A DNA stretch of 64,000 nt from an uncultured Bacteroides sp. (GCA_947074205.1 CAMTOQ010000001.1:62001-126000), one strand, 5' to 3'; shown: positions 15,436 to 25,441, counted from the first letter of the stretch. Notes: generated by a model not told the origin, from the letters alone. Made by a program: numbers and translations.

Positions 15436-17496
15436 ATGATTACCAAAGAACTACTTCAGCCCAATAGCATTGTGGTGGTGGGTGCCTCCAACAACATACA
15501 AAAGCCCGGAGGCGCCATACTTAGAAACCTTATCCATGGAGGTTACAAGGGGGAGCTACGCGCCGTTAATCCCAAGGAAACCGAAGTGCAGGGCGTACCA
15601 TCGTTTGCCAATGCCAACGATATACCACGCACCGACCTGGCTATTCTTGCTATACCGGCAGCGATGTGTCCCGATGTAGCAGAGACACTGGTCAGCCAAA
15701 AAGGGGTGAAGGCAGTTATCATTCTATCGGCCGGATTTGGCGAAGAAACGCACGAAGGGGCCTTACTCGAAGAACGTATCCTCCAAACCGTGAATCAATA
15801 TGGGGCGGCACTGATTGGTCCCAACTGTATCGGCATGATGAACACCTATCACCACAGTGTGTTCAGTCAGCCCATCCCCAACCTCAATGCAAAGGGAGCA
15901 GACCTAATCTCAAGCTCCGGCGCTACAGCGGTATTTATCATGGAGAGTGCGGTAACTAAAGGGCTTCAGTTCAACTCTGTGTGGTCGGTGGGCAATGCCA
16001 AACAGATTGGTGTGGAAGAAGTGCTGGAGTATATGGACACCAACTTCAACCCCGAAACCGATTCGAAGATCAAACTACTCTACATAGAAAGCATAAGCGA
16101 CCCCGACCGTTTGCTTATCCATGCCTCATCCCTCATAAAGAAAGGATGCAAGATAGCAGCCATTAAAGCAGGGAGCTCGGAGAGTGGTAGCCGCGCTGCT
16201 TCCTCTCATACAGGAGCCATCGCCAGCTCGGACTCCGCTGTCGAGGCCTTATTCCGTAAAGCAGGTATTGTGCGCTGTTTCTCACGCGAGGAGCTTACTA
16301 CCGTGGGGTGTATCTTCACTCTGCCACAGCTGCATGGCAAGAACTTTGCCATTGTAACTCACGCAGGCGGACCGGGTGTGATGCTGACCGATGCGCTTAG
16401 CAAAGGCGGACTCAACGTACCGCCTATTGAAGGCAAAGCGGCCATGGAACTAAAATCAAAACTGTTTCCGGGCGCCTCGGTAGCCAACCCCATCGATATT
16501 CTAGCCACTGGCACACCCGAGCATCTTCGTCTTTGCATTGACTACTGCGAAGAACGATTCGACAATATAGACGCCATCATGGCTATATTTGGCACACCGG
16601 GATTGGTAACCATGTTCGATATGTATGATGTGTTGCACGAGAAGATGCAGACGTGCCACAAACCTATCTTCCCTATTCTCCCCTCAATAAACACTGCAGG
16701 GGCCGAAGTGGCAGAGTTTCTAGCCAAAGGTCACGTCAACTTTGCAGATGAGGTGACATTGGGTACAGCCTTGACACGCATCATCAATTCGCCTCAACCT
16801 GCCGCCAACGAAATTGAACTTTTTGGGGTAGATGTGCCACGCATACGCCGCATCATAGATAGCATTGAAGAAAACGGTTATATAGAGCCTAGCCTTGTCA
16901 ATGCACTGCTCAACGCTGCAGGTATCCCTATGGTGGAGGAGTTTGTATCTGCTAATAAAGAAGATATTATAGGTTTTGCTCACCGTTGCGGCTACCCTGT
17001 AGTGGCAAAAGTAGTGGGCCCTATACATAAGTCGGACGTGGGTGGTGTGGTGCTCAACATCATTAGCGATGAACACTTAGCTTTGGAGTTCGACCGTATG
17101 ATGCAGCTACCGGAGGCACGTGCCATCTTAGTGCAACCCATGCTAAAAGGCACAGAACTATTTATAGGCGCCAAATATGAGGAGAAGTTTGGCCACGTGG
17201 TACTTTGTGGACTGGGCGGCATCTTTGTAGAGGTGCTCAAGGACGTATCTTCGGGGCTTGCGCCGCTCTCTTACGAGGAGGCCTATTCTATGATCCACTC
17301 GCTACGTGCCTATAAGATTATTCAAGGCACACGCGGCCAAGAAGGGGTAAACGAAGCACAGTTTGCCGAGATCATTGTACGCTTATCTACACTGTTGCGT
17401 TTTGCAACAGAGATAAAAGAGATGGATATCAATCCGCTGCTAGCCAACGAGAAGCGAGTAGTAGCAGTAGATGCACGTATCCGTATAGAAAAGTAA
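15436..17496 (+). CDS. Acetate-CoA ligase (ADP-forming), alpha-beta fusion
   Basis: 686 residues from the ATG at 15436 (MITKELLQPNSIVVVG). The N-terminal CoA-binding domain has GASNNIQKPGGAILRN. The succinyl-CoA-ligase-like middle carries the phosphorylated histidine in SSHTGAIASSDSAV at about residue 255. The C-terminal ~220 residues form the ATP-grasp beta part (GYPVVAKVVGPIHKSDVGGV, ILVQPMLKG). The enzyme interconverts acetyl-CoA + ADP + Pi with acetate + ATP + CoA, conserving energy during acetate formation. Other short acyl groups are possible substrates. No GNAT domain is fused, unlike Pat-type relatives. Confidence 0.9.
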   Translation: MITKELLQPNSIVVVGASNNIQKPGGAILRNLIHGGYKGELRAVNPKETEVQGVPSFANANDIPRTDLAILAIPAAMCPDVAETLVSQKGVKAVIILSAGFGEETHEGALLEERILQTVNQYGAALIGPNCIGMMNTYHHSVFSQPIPNLNAKGADLISSSGATAVFIMESAVTKGLQFNSVWSVGNAKQIGVEEVLEYMDTNFNPETDSKIKLLYIESISDPDRLLIHASSLIKKGCKIAAIKAGSSESGSRAASSHTGAIASSDSAVEALFRKAGIVRCFSREELTTVGCIFTLPQLHGKNFAIVTHAGGPGVMLTDALSKGGLNVPPIEGKAAMELKSKLFPGASVANPIDILATGTPEHLRLCIDYCEERFDNIDAIMAIFGTPGLVTMFDMYDVLHEKMQTCHKPIFPILPSINTAGAEVAEFLAKGHVNFADEVTLGTALTRIINSPQPAANEIELFGVDVPRIRRIIDSIEENGYIEPSLVNALLNAAGIPMVEEFVSANKEDIIGFAHRCGYPVVAKVVGPIHKSDVGGVVLNIISDEHLALEFDRMMQLPEARAILVQPMLKGTELFIGAKYEEKFGHVVLCGLGGIFVEVLKDVSSGLAPLSYEEAYSMIHSLRAYKIIQGTRGQEGVNEAQFAEIIVRLSTLLRFATEIKEMDINPLLANEKRVVAVDARIRIEK

Positions 17497-17519
17497 ACGG
17501 TAGTTTTATTAGGGGAGTC

Positions 17520-18449
17520 TTATAAGATGTGCATACTACGCACATCAGCCTCATCACGGTTGAGTTGTTCGGCCAATTGGTCCAACGAATCAAACTTCAC
17601 TTCGGAGCGGATGTAGTAAATGAACTCTACACGCAACGATTTGTTGTAAAGGTCGCCCGAGAAGTCGAGCAGATGCACCTCTATGGTGAGATGAGAGTCA
17701 TTGTCCAATGTAGGGCGGTGACCTATATTGAGCATACCTGCATACTTTTCACCATCTGCTAGGGTAACACGCACCGCATACACACCATCGGCAGGTATCA
17801 GTTTCCGTGGATGATCTACTGCAAGGTTGGCTGTAGGGAAGCCTATTTTGCGTCCTATCTGGTAACCACTTGTCACAGTGCCATCCAAATAATAAGCATA
17901 GCCCAGCGCACAGTTGGCCTCATCAATGCGTCCCGAAAGCAAGGCTTGGCGTACATAAGAGGAACTAACCTGTACCTCATCCAGACTATAAGCCGGAGTT
18001 TGGAGCACCTCCATGCCCATCTCCCTGCCATAGCGACAGTAGTCATCAAACCCTTCGCTACGCCCACAGCCAAAACGGTGATCGTGACCAATAAGCAGAC
18101 TTCGCACACCACATTGGTGGTAGAGCACCTCCTCCATAAACCGTTTAGCGGAAAGTGCCGCCATATCCTTAGTAAAAGGAAGCACCACCACATAGTCCAC
18201 CCCCGTCTGTTCGAGCAGTTCGAGCTTCTCGGCCGTGGTAGTAAGTAGGTGCAGATCGAAGTCAGGGTTCATCACTTGCCTAGGGTGCTGCGCAAAGGTG
18301 ATAAGCATAGACGAAAGTCCGGCAGCGGCAGCCTGACGGCGCACGGTATCGATGAGAAAGCGGTGTCCGCTATGCACCCCATCAAAAAAGCCAATAGTAG
18401 CTATACTAAGTACATCCGGACTGGCAGGCAGGTGATCTATTACTTTCAT
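17520..18449 (-). CDS. ribF: Bifunctional riboflavin kinase/FMN adenylyltransferase
   Basis: A 309-residue enzyme making FMN and then FAD. The N-terminal nucleotidyltransferase domain shows ATIGFFDGVHSGHRFLI and later LIGHDHRFGCGRSEG. The C-terminal flavokinase domain shows GTVTSGYQIGRKIGFPTANL and the DGVYAVRV strand. It converges tightly (23 bp) with the acetate-CoA ligase gene and follows a HAD phosphatase gene by 27 bp in the same direction, so the two may be one transcript. Confidence 0.96.
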   Translation of the reverse strand: MKVIDHLPASPDVLSIATIGFFDGVHSGHRFLIDTVRRQAAAAGLSSMLITFAQHPRQVMNPDFDLHLLTTTAEKLELLEQTGVDYVVVLPFTKDMAALSAKRFMEEVLYHQCGVRSLLIGHDHRFGCGRSEGFDDYCRYGREMGMEVLQTPAYSLDEVQVSSSYVRQALLSGRIDEANCALGYAYYLDGTVTSGYQIGRKIGFPTANLAVDHPRKLIPADGVYAVRVTLADGEKYAGMLNIGHRPTLDNDSHLTIEVHLLDFSGDLYNKSLRVEFIYYIRSEVKFDSLDQLAEQLNRDEADVRSMHIL

Positions 18450-18476
18450 TCGTCTATATTATTGGTAGGGTTGAGA

Positions 18477-19094
18477 CTATTTGAATAGGTGGCTCCAATC
18501 TTCGCCTTGTGCAGGCATATAGGTGGAGATACCCAACTCTTGTGCCATCAAGCAGTTGGCTTCTGAGTCATCAATAAAGAGGGTTTCTTGAGGCACAATA
18601 CCTGCATCTTCTACCACACGTTCAAATATATCACGGTCGGGTTTCGCCGTCTTCATCTCAAACGACAAATATATCTTCTCAAAATAATCTTCTACACGGA
18701 AGGCACGATAAGGAAAGGCTTTTTGGCACGACCAGTCCCAGTGTATCTTGTTGGTGTTGCTCAGCAGATAGACCACATATTTCTCGCGCAGCTTCAACAA
18801 TAGTTCAAGTTTGGCCACCGGAATACCTATTAGAAAGCTGTTCCATGCAGCATCAATCTGCTCATCGGCCACATCTTTGCCTATCATTTCACGAATACCA
18901 TCGCGAAACTGTGCGGGAGTGATGAGTCCCTTCTCTTGTTGCAAGAAGATGCCTTGGTGATGGCTGAGCGACAACATTTGGTCGATTTGATCGAACCCTA
19001 TTTGTTTGAAATTGCCGATACAGCGATCGCGATCGAGGTCGATAAGCACACCTCCGAAGTCTATCAATAGATTCTTTATTCCTTTAATCTCCAT
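18477..19094 (-). CDS. HAD-family phosphatase
   Basis: 205 residues from the ATG ending at 19094 (MEIKGIKNLLIDFGGVL). The longer ORF-track start would run through a likely -7 element (TACTTTTG on the minus strand), so I shorten it. HAD motif I is DFGGVLIDLD; in this subgroup the second Asp is replaced by Gly, as in YihX-like or epoxide-hydrolase-N-terminal-type HADs. Motif II is LLSNTNKIHW. Motif III/IV is KPDRDIFERVVED then FIDDSEANCLMA. Substrate unknown; sugar phosphates such as alpha-glucose-1-phosphate are hydrolysed by YihX. Lies upstream of ribF. Confidence 0.85.
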   Translation of the reverse strand: MEIKGIKNLLIDFGGVLIDLDRDRCIGNFKQIGFDQIDQMLSLSHHQGIFLQQEKGLITPAQFRDGIREMIGKDVADEQIDAAWNSFLIGIPVAKLELLLKLREKYVVYLLSNTNKIHWDWSCQKAFPYRAFRVEDYFEKIYLSFEMKTAKPDRDIFERVVEDAGIVPQETLFIDDSEANCLMAQELGISTYMPAQGEDWSHLFK

Positions 19095-19253
19095 CTGTGT
19101 GGATTTATAGATTGTAAAGCGGGTTAGTAATTTTTCGGCGCAAAAGTACAATTTAAAAACAAGCGCCGCCGTGGACATTAATCTTTTTTAATGTATGAAC
19201 AAATACGAAAAAGAATTGTTATATCTATAAATCAATTATAAAAGAACAGCCTT

Positions 19254-19418
19254 ATGAAAAAGTTCATCTGCACCGTTTGCGAGTATGTATACGATCCTGA
19301 ACTGGGTGATCCAGCAACAGGCATCGAACCAGGGACAGCTTTCGAAGATTTACCCGATGACTGGACATGTCCGCTATGCGGCGTGGGGAAAGAAGACTTT
19401 GAGCCCTACGAAGGATAA
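19254..19418 (+). CDS. Rubredoxin (54 aa), not in ORF track
   Basis: A short gene too small for the track. [20 protein letters not shown] contains the first CxxC (CTVC) and the second is [11 protein letters not shown], giving the four cysteines of a single iron site. The central [18 protein letters not shown] matches rubredoxins closely. It is a small cytoplasmic electron carrier, in anaerobes often feeding peroxide- or oxygen-reducing enzymes. No partner oxidoreductase lies next to it. It ends at a long bidirectional hairpin. Confidence 0.97.
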   Translation: MKKFICTVCEYVYDPELGDPATGIEPGTAFEDLPDDWTCPLCGVGKEDFEPYEG

Positions 19419-19421
19419 GAA

Positions 19422-19475
19422 AACAACAATGCCCGAGAACAGTGAACTTCACACTGCATTCGGGCATCGTTGTTT
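19422..19475. terminator. Bidirectional terminator, rubredoxin/Na-Pi cotransporter
   Basis: Long stem with arms AACAACAATGCCCGA and TCGGGCATCGTTGTT (one mismatch), between convergent genes. Confidence 0.85.
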
Positions 19476-19505
19476 AGAAGGGATCTACTTGATTTTAATC
19501 ATTCA

Positions 19506-21206
19506 TCAAACCGCCATTCTGCGTTCCTTTAAGTCGGAAGCCGATTCGACCACATTGACCACATAGTCGCCTAGCTTTTCGCATTCGGTGATGATATCCA
19601 TATAGAATACACCTACTTGGTAGTTGTATTCTTTGTTGTTAACATCGATAATATTCTGACTCTTCAACTGATTGCGGTAGTTGTTGATCTGATCTTCGAT
19701 ATTAAACGTTTTGTTGAGTTCTACTTTCTGAAGCTCACTCTTCTCAAGCGTCTCAATCATCTGTTTCAAGGCTTCATCGGTGAGTTGCAACATAAAGTGT
19801 ATATGCTCGTACTGCTTCTCTGTAAACTCCATATTCGATTGACGTTTACGGTTGATGGTACGTGCCAAGTTATAGCAGCTATCACCAATACTCTCGATCT
19901 CGGTCACTTCGCGCAACATGCTACGAATGTGTATTTTACTTTCCGAGCTCAATCGGCCTTCCGACACATCATTCAGATAGTTACCAATCTCGAGTTCCAT
20001 ATTGTCACTGATCTTCTCGTACTTCTCAATGCGGCTAAACAGCTTGTTAAAGTCTTCCGTCTTTTCAGTATGAAGCAGTTGATGCACCATGCCAAACATA
20101 CGGTTGATACGCTCTGCATAAAGGTGAATTTCTTTGCGTCCTTGAATGATAGAAAGTTCGGCTGTAGACATCATTCCGCTGGTAATAAACTGCAAACGTG
20201 GCTCGTCATCCTCCTCTTTTGGATGAATGATTAGACAAACCGTACGCTCTATAAGTTTAACAAACCAAATCAACACCAATACGTTGCACACATTAAATAT
20301 AGAGTGAAAAGCAGATAGCTTGTAAGACACCAACACAGCGGGATTAGTGGTATTAAAGAAGGTTTCTACCACCCAGCTCACCATTGTCATAAAAGGGTTG
20401 AACAGCACTAACACCCAGATAACCCCAAAGACATTGAACACCAAGTGGGCCATAGCTGCACGCTTAGCTTGCGTGTTACCGGTGAGTGCAGCCAAGTTGG
20501 CCGTTATCGTAGTACCGATATTCTCACCCAACACCAGTGCCGCTCCTAGCTCCACACTGATCCAGCCGTTGGCACACATAATCAGGGTAATAGCCATAGT
20601 TGCCGCCGATGCTTGTACCACCATGGTGAGCACTGTACCAATAAACAAAAACAACAATACCGAAAGGAAGCCCATATCGGTGTAGTTTTGCACGAAAGCC
20701 AACATATCGGGATTGGCGCCTAGGTCAGGAGCATTCTCTTTTAAGAAGCCTAACCCCATAAAAAGAAAAGAAAACCCAAAGATGAACTCACCTATAGATT
20801 TTCGTTTATTACTTTTCGAGAAAATGAAAGGAAGGGCAATGGCAAGGATAGGGAGAGCCAAAGCAGCCATATTGACTTTGAAGCCAAATACAGAGATAAT
20901 CCATGCGGTGACAGTAGTACCCACATTGGCCCCCATAATCACGGTGATAGATTCTAAAAGTGTGAGCAATCCTGCGTTGACAAAGCTTACTACCATCACA
21001 GTAGTGGCCGAAGAAGACTGAATAAGAGCAGTGATAAGTACACCTGTCAGCATACCCGTCACACGGTTTGTAGTCATCGCAGTGAGAATGTGTCGAAGGC
21101 GATCTCCTGCAATTTTTTGCAGTCCTTCGCTCATAATTTTCATTCCGTAGAGGAACAATCCTAGCCCACCAATGAGTTTTAAAAAATCATAAAAGCCGTA
21201 CTCCAT
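19506..21206 (-). CDS. Na/Pi cotransporter family protein with PhoU-like domain
   Basis: 566 residues. The N-terminal ~310 form the membrane part with the two inverted Na/Pi repeats (TALIQSSSATTVMVVSFVNAG and later VQASAATMAITLIMC), rich in the QSSS/QASA signature of NptA/SLC34 transporters. GANVGTTVTAW and GENIGTTITANLA are the paired re-entrant motifs. The C-terminal ~220 residues are helical and PhoU-like, probably sensing or controlling flux. It would import phosphate with sodium across the inner membrane, though some relatives export it. Monocistronic. Confidence 0.93.
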   Translation of the reverse strand: MEYGFYDFLKLIGGLGLFLYGMKIMSEGLQKIAGDRLRHILTAMTTNRVTGMLTGVLITALIQSSSATTVMVVSFVNAGLLTLLESITVIMGANVGTTVTAWIISVFGFKVNMAALALPILAIALPFIFSKSNKRKSIGEFIFGFSFLFMGLGFLKENAPDLGANPDMLAFVQNYTDMGFLSVLLFLFIGTVLTMVVQASAATMAITLIMCANGWISVELGAALVLGENIGTTITANLAALTGNTQAKRAAMAHLVFNVFGVIWVLVLFNPFMTMVSWVVETFFNTTNPAVLVSYKLSAFHSIFNVCNVLVLIWFVKLIERTVCLIIHPKEEDDEPRLQFITSGMMSTAELSIIQGRKEIHLYAERINRMFGMVHQLLHTEKTEDFNKLFSRIEKYEKISDNMELEIGNYLNDVSEGRLSSESKIHIRSMLREVTEIESIGDSCYNLARTINRKRQSNMEFTEKQYEHIHFMLQLTDEALKQMIETLEKSELQKVELNKTFNIEDQINNYRNQLKSQNIIDVNNKEYNYQVGVFYMDIITECEKLGDYVVNVVESASDLKERRMAV

Positions 21207-21296
21207 TAATTTTTATTTTAATTATTATTTGTTTAACAGTTTTACATGTTTTATTTTTAGCCAAAAGTATGTTGCTCAATAGTACTAGAAATTCTT

Positions 21297-22970
21297 ATGA
21301 AACAGATGCTACAAATATATTGCAAAAATAACAATAAATACAAAGAGTTCCCAATCGGGAGCACTCTTTTGGAAGTTTATAAAGGTTTTAACCTAGAGTT
21401 TGACTATCAGGTGGTAAGTGCCAAAGTAAACAATCGTTCCGAGGGACTTGGCTACCGCATCTATCATCCGAAGGATGTTGAATTCCTCGACATCCGCGAT
21501 CTATCGGGCATGCGCACCTATGTACGCTCTCTCTGCTTCGTTCTCTACAAGGCCATTACAGAGCTTTACCCTAATGGAAAATTACATGTTGAACACCCCG
21601 TATCAAAAGGGTATTATTGCAATGTAGATCTTGGACATCCACTAACAGAAGAAGACGTAGATGCTGTTCGCCAACGCATGCAGGAGCTCATCAGTGAGAA
21701 CATCAGATTTCACCGTTACGAATGCCGCACCGAAGAAGCTGTAAGTATATTTAGTGAACAAGGGTTAATGGACAAAGTAAAACTTCTCGAAACTTCGGAT
21801 GAGATTTATAGTTTCTTTTACAAACTAGGCGATACAGTAGATTACTACTATGGAAACCTAGTACCCTCCACAGGTTATCTTCATCTGTTTGATATAGTGA
21901 AATACTCTAGCGGCATGCTGCTTCGCATACCTAGTCGTTCTAACCCTAATGAGTTGGAAGAGGTGGTAAAGCAAGAAAAAATGCTCGATGTATTTAAAGA
22001 GTATGTCAACTGGAGCAAGATTATGGGACTAAACAATGCAGGCGACTTCAATGTGGCTTGTAAAGAGGGACACGCCACTAGCTTAATTAACGTAGGCGAA
22101 GCTCTTCAAGAGAAGAAGATTGTAAAGATTGCCGATACGATCTACCAACGTGGAGTGGATGGCGAACCTGTACGATTGGCACTAATATCTGGGCCATCAT
22201 CTTCGGGAAAGACCACCTTTAGCAAACGACTATCGGTACAGCTGATGGCAAATGGTTTGCGTCCCCACCCTATATCGCTCGACAATTACTTTGTAGATCG
22301 CGAAGAGACTCCTCTCGACGAGAATGGCAACTACGACTACGAATCGCTCTATGCGCTCGACCTAAAACTATTCAACGACCAGATGCAAGCATTGATGCGC
22401 GGCGAAGAGGTGGAACTTCCTACTTTCAATTTCATGCTAGGAAAGAAAGAATACAAGGGCGATAAGCTAAAAATCGATGAAAGTACCATTTTGATACTCG
22501 AAGGGATTCATGCACTAAACCCCGAACTATTGCCACATATTCCACAGGACAAGGTATTCAAAATCTATGTTTCTGCACTGACCACTATATCACTAGACGA
22601 TCACAACTGGATACCCACTACCGACAACCGTTTGTTGCGTCGCATCATACGCGACTTTAACTACCGCGGCTATTCGGCTCGCGACACTATATCACGTTGG
22701 GCTAGCGTACGAGCAGGCGAAGACAAATGGATCTTCCCATTTCAAGAGAACGCCGATGCTATGTTCAATTCAGCATTACTCTTCGAGTTGGCTGTACTCC
22801 GCGAACACGTAGAACCTGTATTGCGTAGTGTACCGCAAAACTGTCCGGAGTTTTCCGAAGCACACCGATTGCTAAAGTTCATCAAGTACTTTACCCCGGT
22901 AAAGGACAAAGAATTACCTCCCACCTCACTACTTCGCGAATTCTTGGGTGGAAGCAGTTTCAAATATTAA
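21297..22970 (+). CDS. Nucleoside kinase with TGS and ThrRS-like N-terminus
   Basis: A 557-residue composite protein. Residues ~1-65 resemble a TGS domain and ~70-230 a threonyl-tRNA-synthetase second-additional-domain-like region (HPVSKGYYCNVDLGHPLTEEDV). From ~290 a uridine-kinase-like P-loop domain begins (ISGPSSSGKTTFSKRL, P-loop at ~299) with DNYFVDREETP and ILEGIHALNP. This architecture is widespread in Bacteroidetes and Firmicutes and is annotated nucleoside kinase. The precise nucleoside and the role of the synthetase-like part are not settled. Followed after 33 bp by the sensor gene, with no terminator seen between. Confidence 0.9.
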   Translation: MKQMLQIYCKNNNKYKEFPIGSTLLEVYKGFNLEFDYQVVSAKVNNRSEGLGYRIYHPKDVEFLDIRDLSGMRTYVRSLCFVLYKAITELYPNGKLHVEHPVSKGYYCNVDLGHPLTEEDVDAVRQRMQELISENIRFHRYECRTEEAVSIFSEQGLMDKVKLLETSDEIYSFFYKLGDTVDYYYGNLVPSTGYLHLFDIVKYSSGMLLRIPSRSNPNELEEVVKQEKMLDVFKEYVNWSKIMGLNNAGDFNVACKEGHATSLINVGEALQEKKIVKIADTIYQRGVDGEPVRLALISGPSSSGKTTFSKRLSVQLMANGLRPHPISLDNYFVDREETPLDENGNYDYESLYALDLKLFNDQMQALMRGEEVELPTFNFMLGKKEYKGDKLKIDESTILILEGIHALNPELLPHIPQDKVFKIYVSALTTISLDDHNWIPTTDNRLLRRIIRDFNYRGYSARDTISRWASVRAGEDKWIFPFQENADAMFNSALLFELAVLREHVEPVLRSVPQNCPEFSEAHRLLKFIKYFTPVKDKELPPTSLLREFLGGSSFKY

Positions 22971-23003
22971 CAACAATAGAACGACAACAGTCTTATAGCA
23001 AGT

Positions 23004-24560
23004 ATGAAAAACAAAATATTAATAGTGTTCATCGTTCTCATAATGGGAGCAGTACACGCAGGCTATTCACAACAGAATGGGGGGTTAGCCACACTAAAAG
23101 CTAATGCAGAGAAGGCATTAAACGACAAACAGCCCAATCGTGCCCGCGAGCTGTATCTACGTCTGTACGAAAGCTATCTAGAGAAAGGCGACTACAAACA
23201 GGCTGTTGAATGTGGATTGAAAGCCAACCAAATCAACATCAACGAACGTGCTTATAAAGAGGCTTTCGACCTATTTAGAAGCATCAACTCTACTATCGTA
23301 AAGTCAGAGGAGAATGGCAAGAATCCTCAGCCGGCATTGTCGTATCAACTAGCTAGCGAACGCCTACAACTCTATCAGGTACTGCGCCGTGACTCCATGG
23401 CCAAATGGCAGCTATCGCGCATGGAGGTGTTTGCTAAGCAGCTCAATAATGATTCAATAGATAAAGAGCTCATCGTACAAAAGATGAGCAATAGCTTCAC
23501 ATTTGGACGTTACACCGAAGGCGAAAAATACTTGCAACAACTCGGAAGTATGCAGGGCGAAGGCGACGTACAACAGATGGAGGGGTACTATAATCAACTG
23601 TTTGGAGTAGCCAGACAGAAAAACAACGCTGCATTCACCACACAAATCTATAAGCAGTATATTGCTTGGAAAGATTCAGTGAATCAAGCCGCCGCCGATG
23701 CTAAGTATCAGACGTTACAACTACAATTTGATGAAACTAAAGATCTTCTTAGCGAAAAAGAAGATAAGCTCCAAGTAAAGCAATGGTTTATCATCTTGTT
23801 GTGCATCATATTGGGGGGAGCTATAGTATTGATCATCGTACTTCTTTTGGCGCGTCTATCTGCTGCCATGAAGATGAAGAAGATGAAACGAATGGTGCAG
23901 GTTAGCGATGAACGCAATCAACGCCATACGCTCTTCATAAAGAATGTAAGTGCCGAAATGACTCCTAGTTTGAAAGAACTAGGTGCTGCAGCTACCAACC
24001 TAGCCGCCACTTCACCAAAAGATGCAGAAGTGATTACAGCTCAAAGCGAAGCATTATCATCATTCTTAACACATATAAAGGAACTTACGGAGCTAGAAAA
24101 TTCTTTGAATGATCTTTACCCTATGGCCAGCATCAACCTCAAAGATTTCTTTGAAGAGTTGGAGACAAAGATGCGCCCTAGTGTGGTTGAAGGTGTAAAT
24201 CTCAACTTCGATACACCTAAGATGCAGGTAACATCTAATCGCGAAGAACTCGAAAAACTGTTGCTACACCTCTTGCACAATGCTGCAATCTACACCACAG
24301 AAGGTAACATACGCCTTGAATTCAAGAAACGTGGAGCACACACCCACCAGTTCATTGTAACAGACAACGGTCCGGGTATCCCACCGGAGCTTCACGAAGA
24401 TCTATTTAAGCCTTTCAGCCAACCTAATTCAGACTTACTGAAAGGAGATAAACTAGGGCTTCCTATCTGCTATATGATGGCTGTGAAGTTAAATGGAACC
24501 TTATCGCTTGACAGCAATTACAAAAGAGGTTGTCGCTTCATTGTAGAGCTGCACAGCTAA
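23004..24560 (+). CDS. TPR-sensor protein with degenerate HisKA and intact ATPase domain
   Basis: 518 residues. Signal peptide (to about residue 23), a periplasmic TPR-like helical region (~25-235), a coiled stretch, one transmembrane helix (WFIILLCIILGGAIVLIIVL, ~255-280), then a cytoplasmic kinase-like part. The HisKA H-box, normally F..NxSHExRTPL, reads FIKNVSAEMTPSL: the phospho-accepting His is Ala. The ATPase domain looks complete, with N-box LLHNAAIY, G1 DNGPGIPP, FKPFSQ and G2 GLPICYMM. So it cannot autophosphorylate at the usual site. It may act as a pseudo-histidine kinase, or through a partner. No response regulator is adjacent. Confidence 0.82.
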   Translation: MKNKILIVFIVLIMGAVHAGYSQQNGGLATLKANAEKALNDKQPNRARELYLRLYESYLEKGDYKQAVECGLKANQININERAYKEAFDLFRSINSTIVKSEENGKNPQPALSYQLASERLQLYQVLRRDSMAKWQLSRMEVFAKQLNNDSIDKELIVQKMSNSFTFGRYTEGEKYLQQLGSMQGEGDVQQMEGYYNQLFGVARQKNNAAFTTQIYKQYIAWKDSVNQAAADAKYQTLQLQFDETKDLLSEKEDKLQVKQWFIILLCIILGGAIVLIIVLLLARLSAAMKMKKMKRMVQVSDERNQRHTLFIKNVSAEMTPSLKELGAAATNLAATSPKDAEVITAQSEALSSFLTHIKELTELENSLNDLYPMASINLKDFFEELETKMRPSVVEGVNLNFDTPKMQVTSNREELEKLLLHLLHNAAIYTTEGNIRLEFKKRGAHTHQFIVTDNGPGIPPELHEDLFKPFSQPNSDLLKGDKLGLPICYMMAVKLNGTLSLDSNYKRGCRFIVELHS

Positions 24561-24667
24561 AACAAACAGGCCGAAAAGTTTTAACACAACGAGAGAGAAC
24601 TTTTTGGTAAACAATACGTTAGTATAATATCAACATGGATTATTGTTGATATAAGCCCTATGTCTAT

Positions 24668-25441
24668 ATGAAAAGATTCGCTTACATACTAACCATCTTT
24701 ATTGCCTTCTTGGCTTTCGCAATAGGTTGCGAAGGAGATAGAGGTACAGATGTGCCCAATGGTGTGTGGAGTGCTCTAGATACAAGCAGCCACACATCGT
24801 GCGAGGTACTGATAGGTGGTAGCAACGCGATATCTACTGGAGGCATATATACCAGGGTGACGATTACTCATGGGCCAGGCGACTATGACATCCTTGTAGG
24901 TGGACTTACAATGATCGAGAATGGCGAAAGAGGCATCATTAACTTTAGCGAGTCGATTGATGGATCGCCCAATAGAGCTTTTATCACATTGTTAGGCAGC
25001 AAACGAATGCTTCTCCAATTTGATTCCAACAGTAGCATGGGAAATATTTCCTATGGGCTAGTAGAAAACGAATACCCCATCAGCATGAGTGGTATATGGG
25101 GAGGCGAAAACGAAGTTGATGACAACAACTTTAGTGTTATTGCAGTGACCTACCCTTACGAAACCAATGGCAACTATGGAGTTGTAACAGTGAAATACTC
25201 TACTCTAGGGGTAGCGATGACTCTCAAGATTAAAGAACTTAAATACCTAGACCAAAACGGTACAACTTATTTTGTATTAGAGAATAACGATAGTGACCAA
25301 AGCACTGTGGTCTACGAAGGTACAATGATGTACGATTATGAACGTGATGTGATGGAAGGAGTAGCAACATGTGTCAACACTGGCAAGAATTACAACCTCC
25401 AGCTTTCCCCCGTACTAACAATTGATGCGCTTAATAATTAA
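24668..25441 (+). CDS. Hypothetical lipoprotein
   Basis: 257 residues with signal peptide and lipobox AIGC (Cys at about 21). The mature part is beta-rich and acidic, with two regions that look like related beta-sandwich halves: GVWSALDTSSH... and GIWGGENEVDD..., each opening with a G-(V/I)-W motif. This suggests an internal duplication. No family recognised. It stands alone, 107 bp after the sensor gene. Confidence 0.7.
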   Translation: MKRFAYILTIFIAFLAFAIGCEGDRGTDVPNGVWSALDTSSHTSCEVLIGGSNAISTGGIYTRVTITHGPGDYDILVGGLTMIENGERGIINFSESIDGSPNRAFITLLGSKRMLLQFDSNSSMGNISYGLVENEYPISMSGIWGGENEVDDNNFSVIAVTYPYETNGNYGVVTVKYSTLGVAMTLKIKELKYLDQNGTTYFVLENNDSDQSTVVYEGTMMYDYERDVMEGVATCVNTGKNYNLQLSPVLTIDALNN

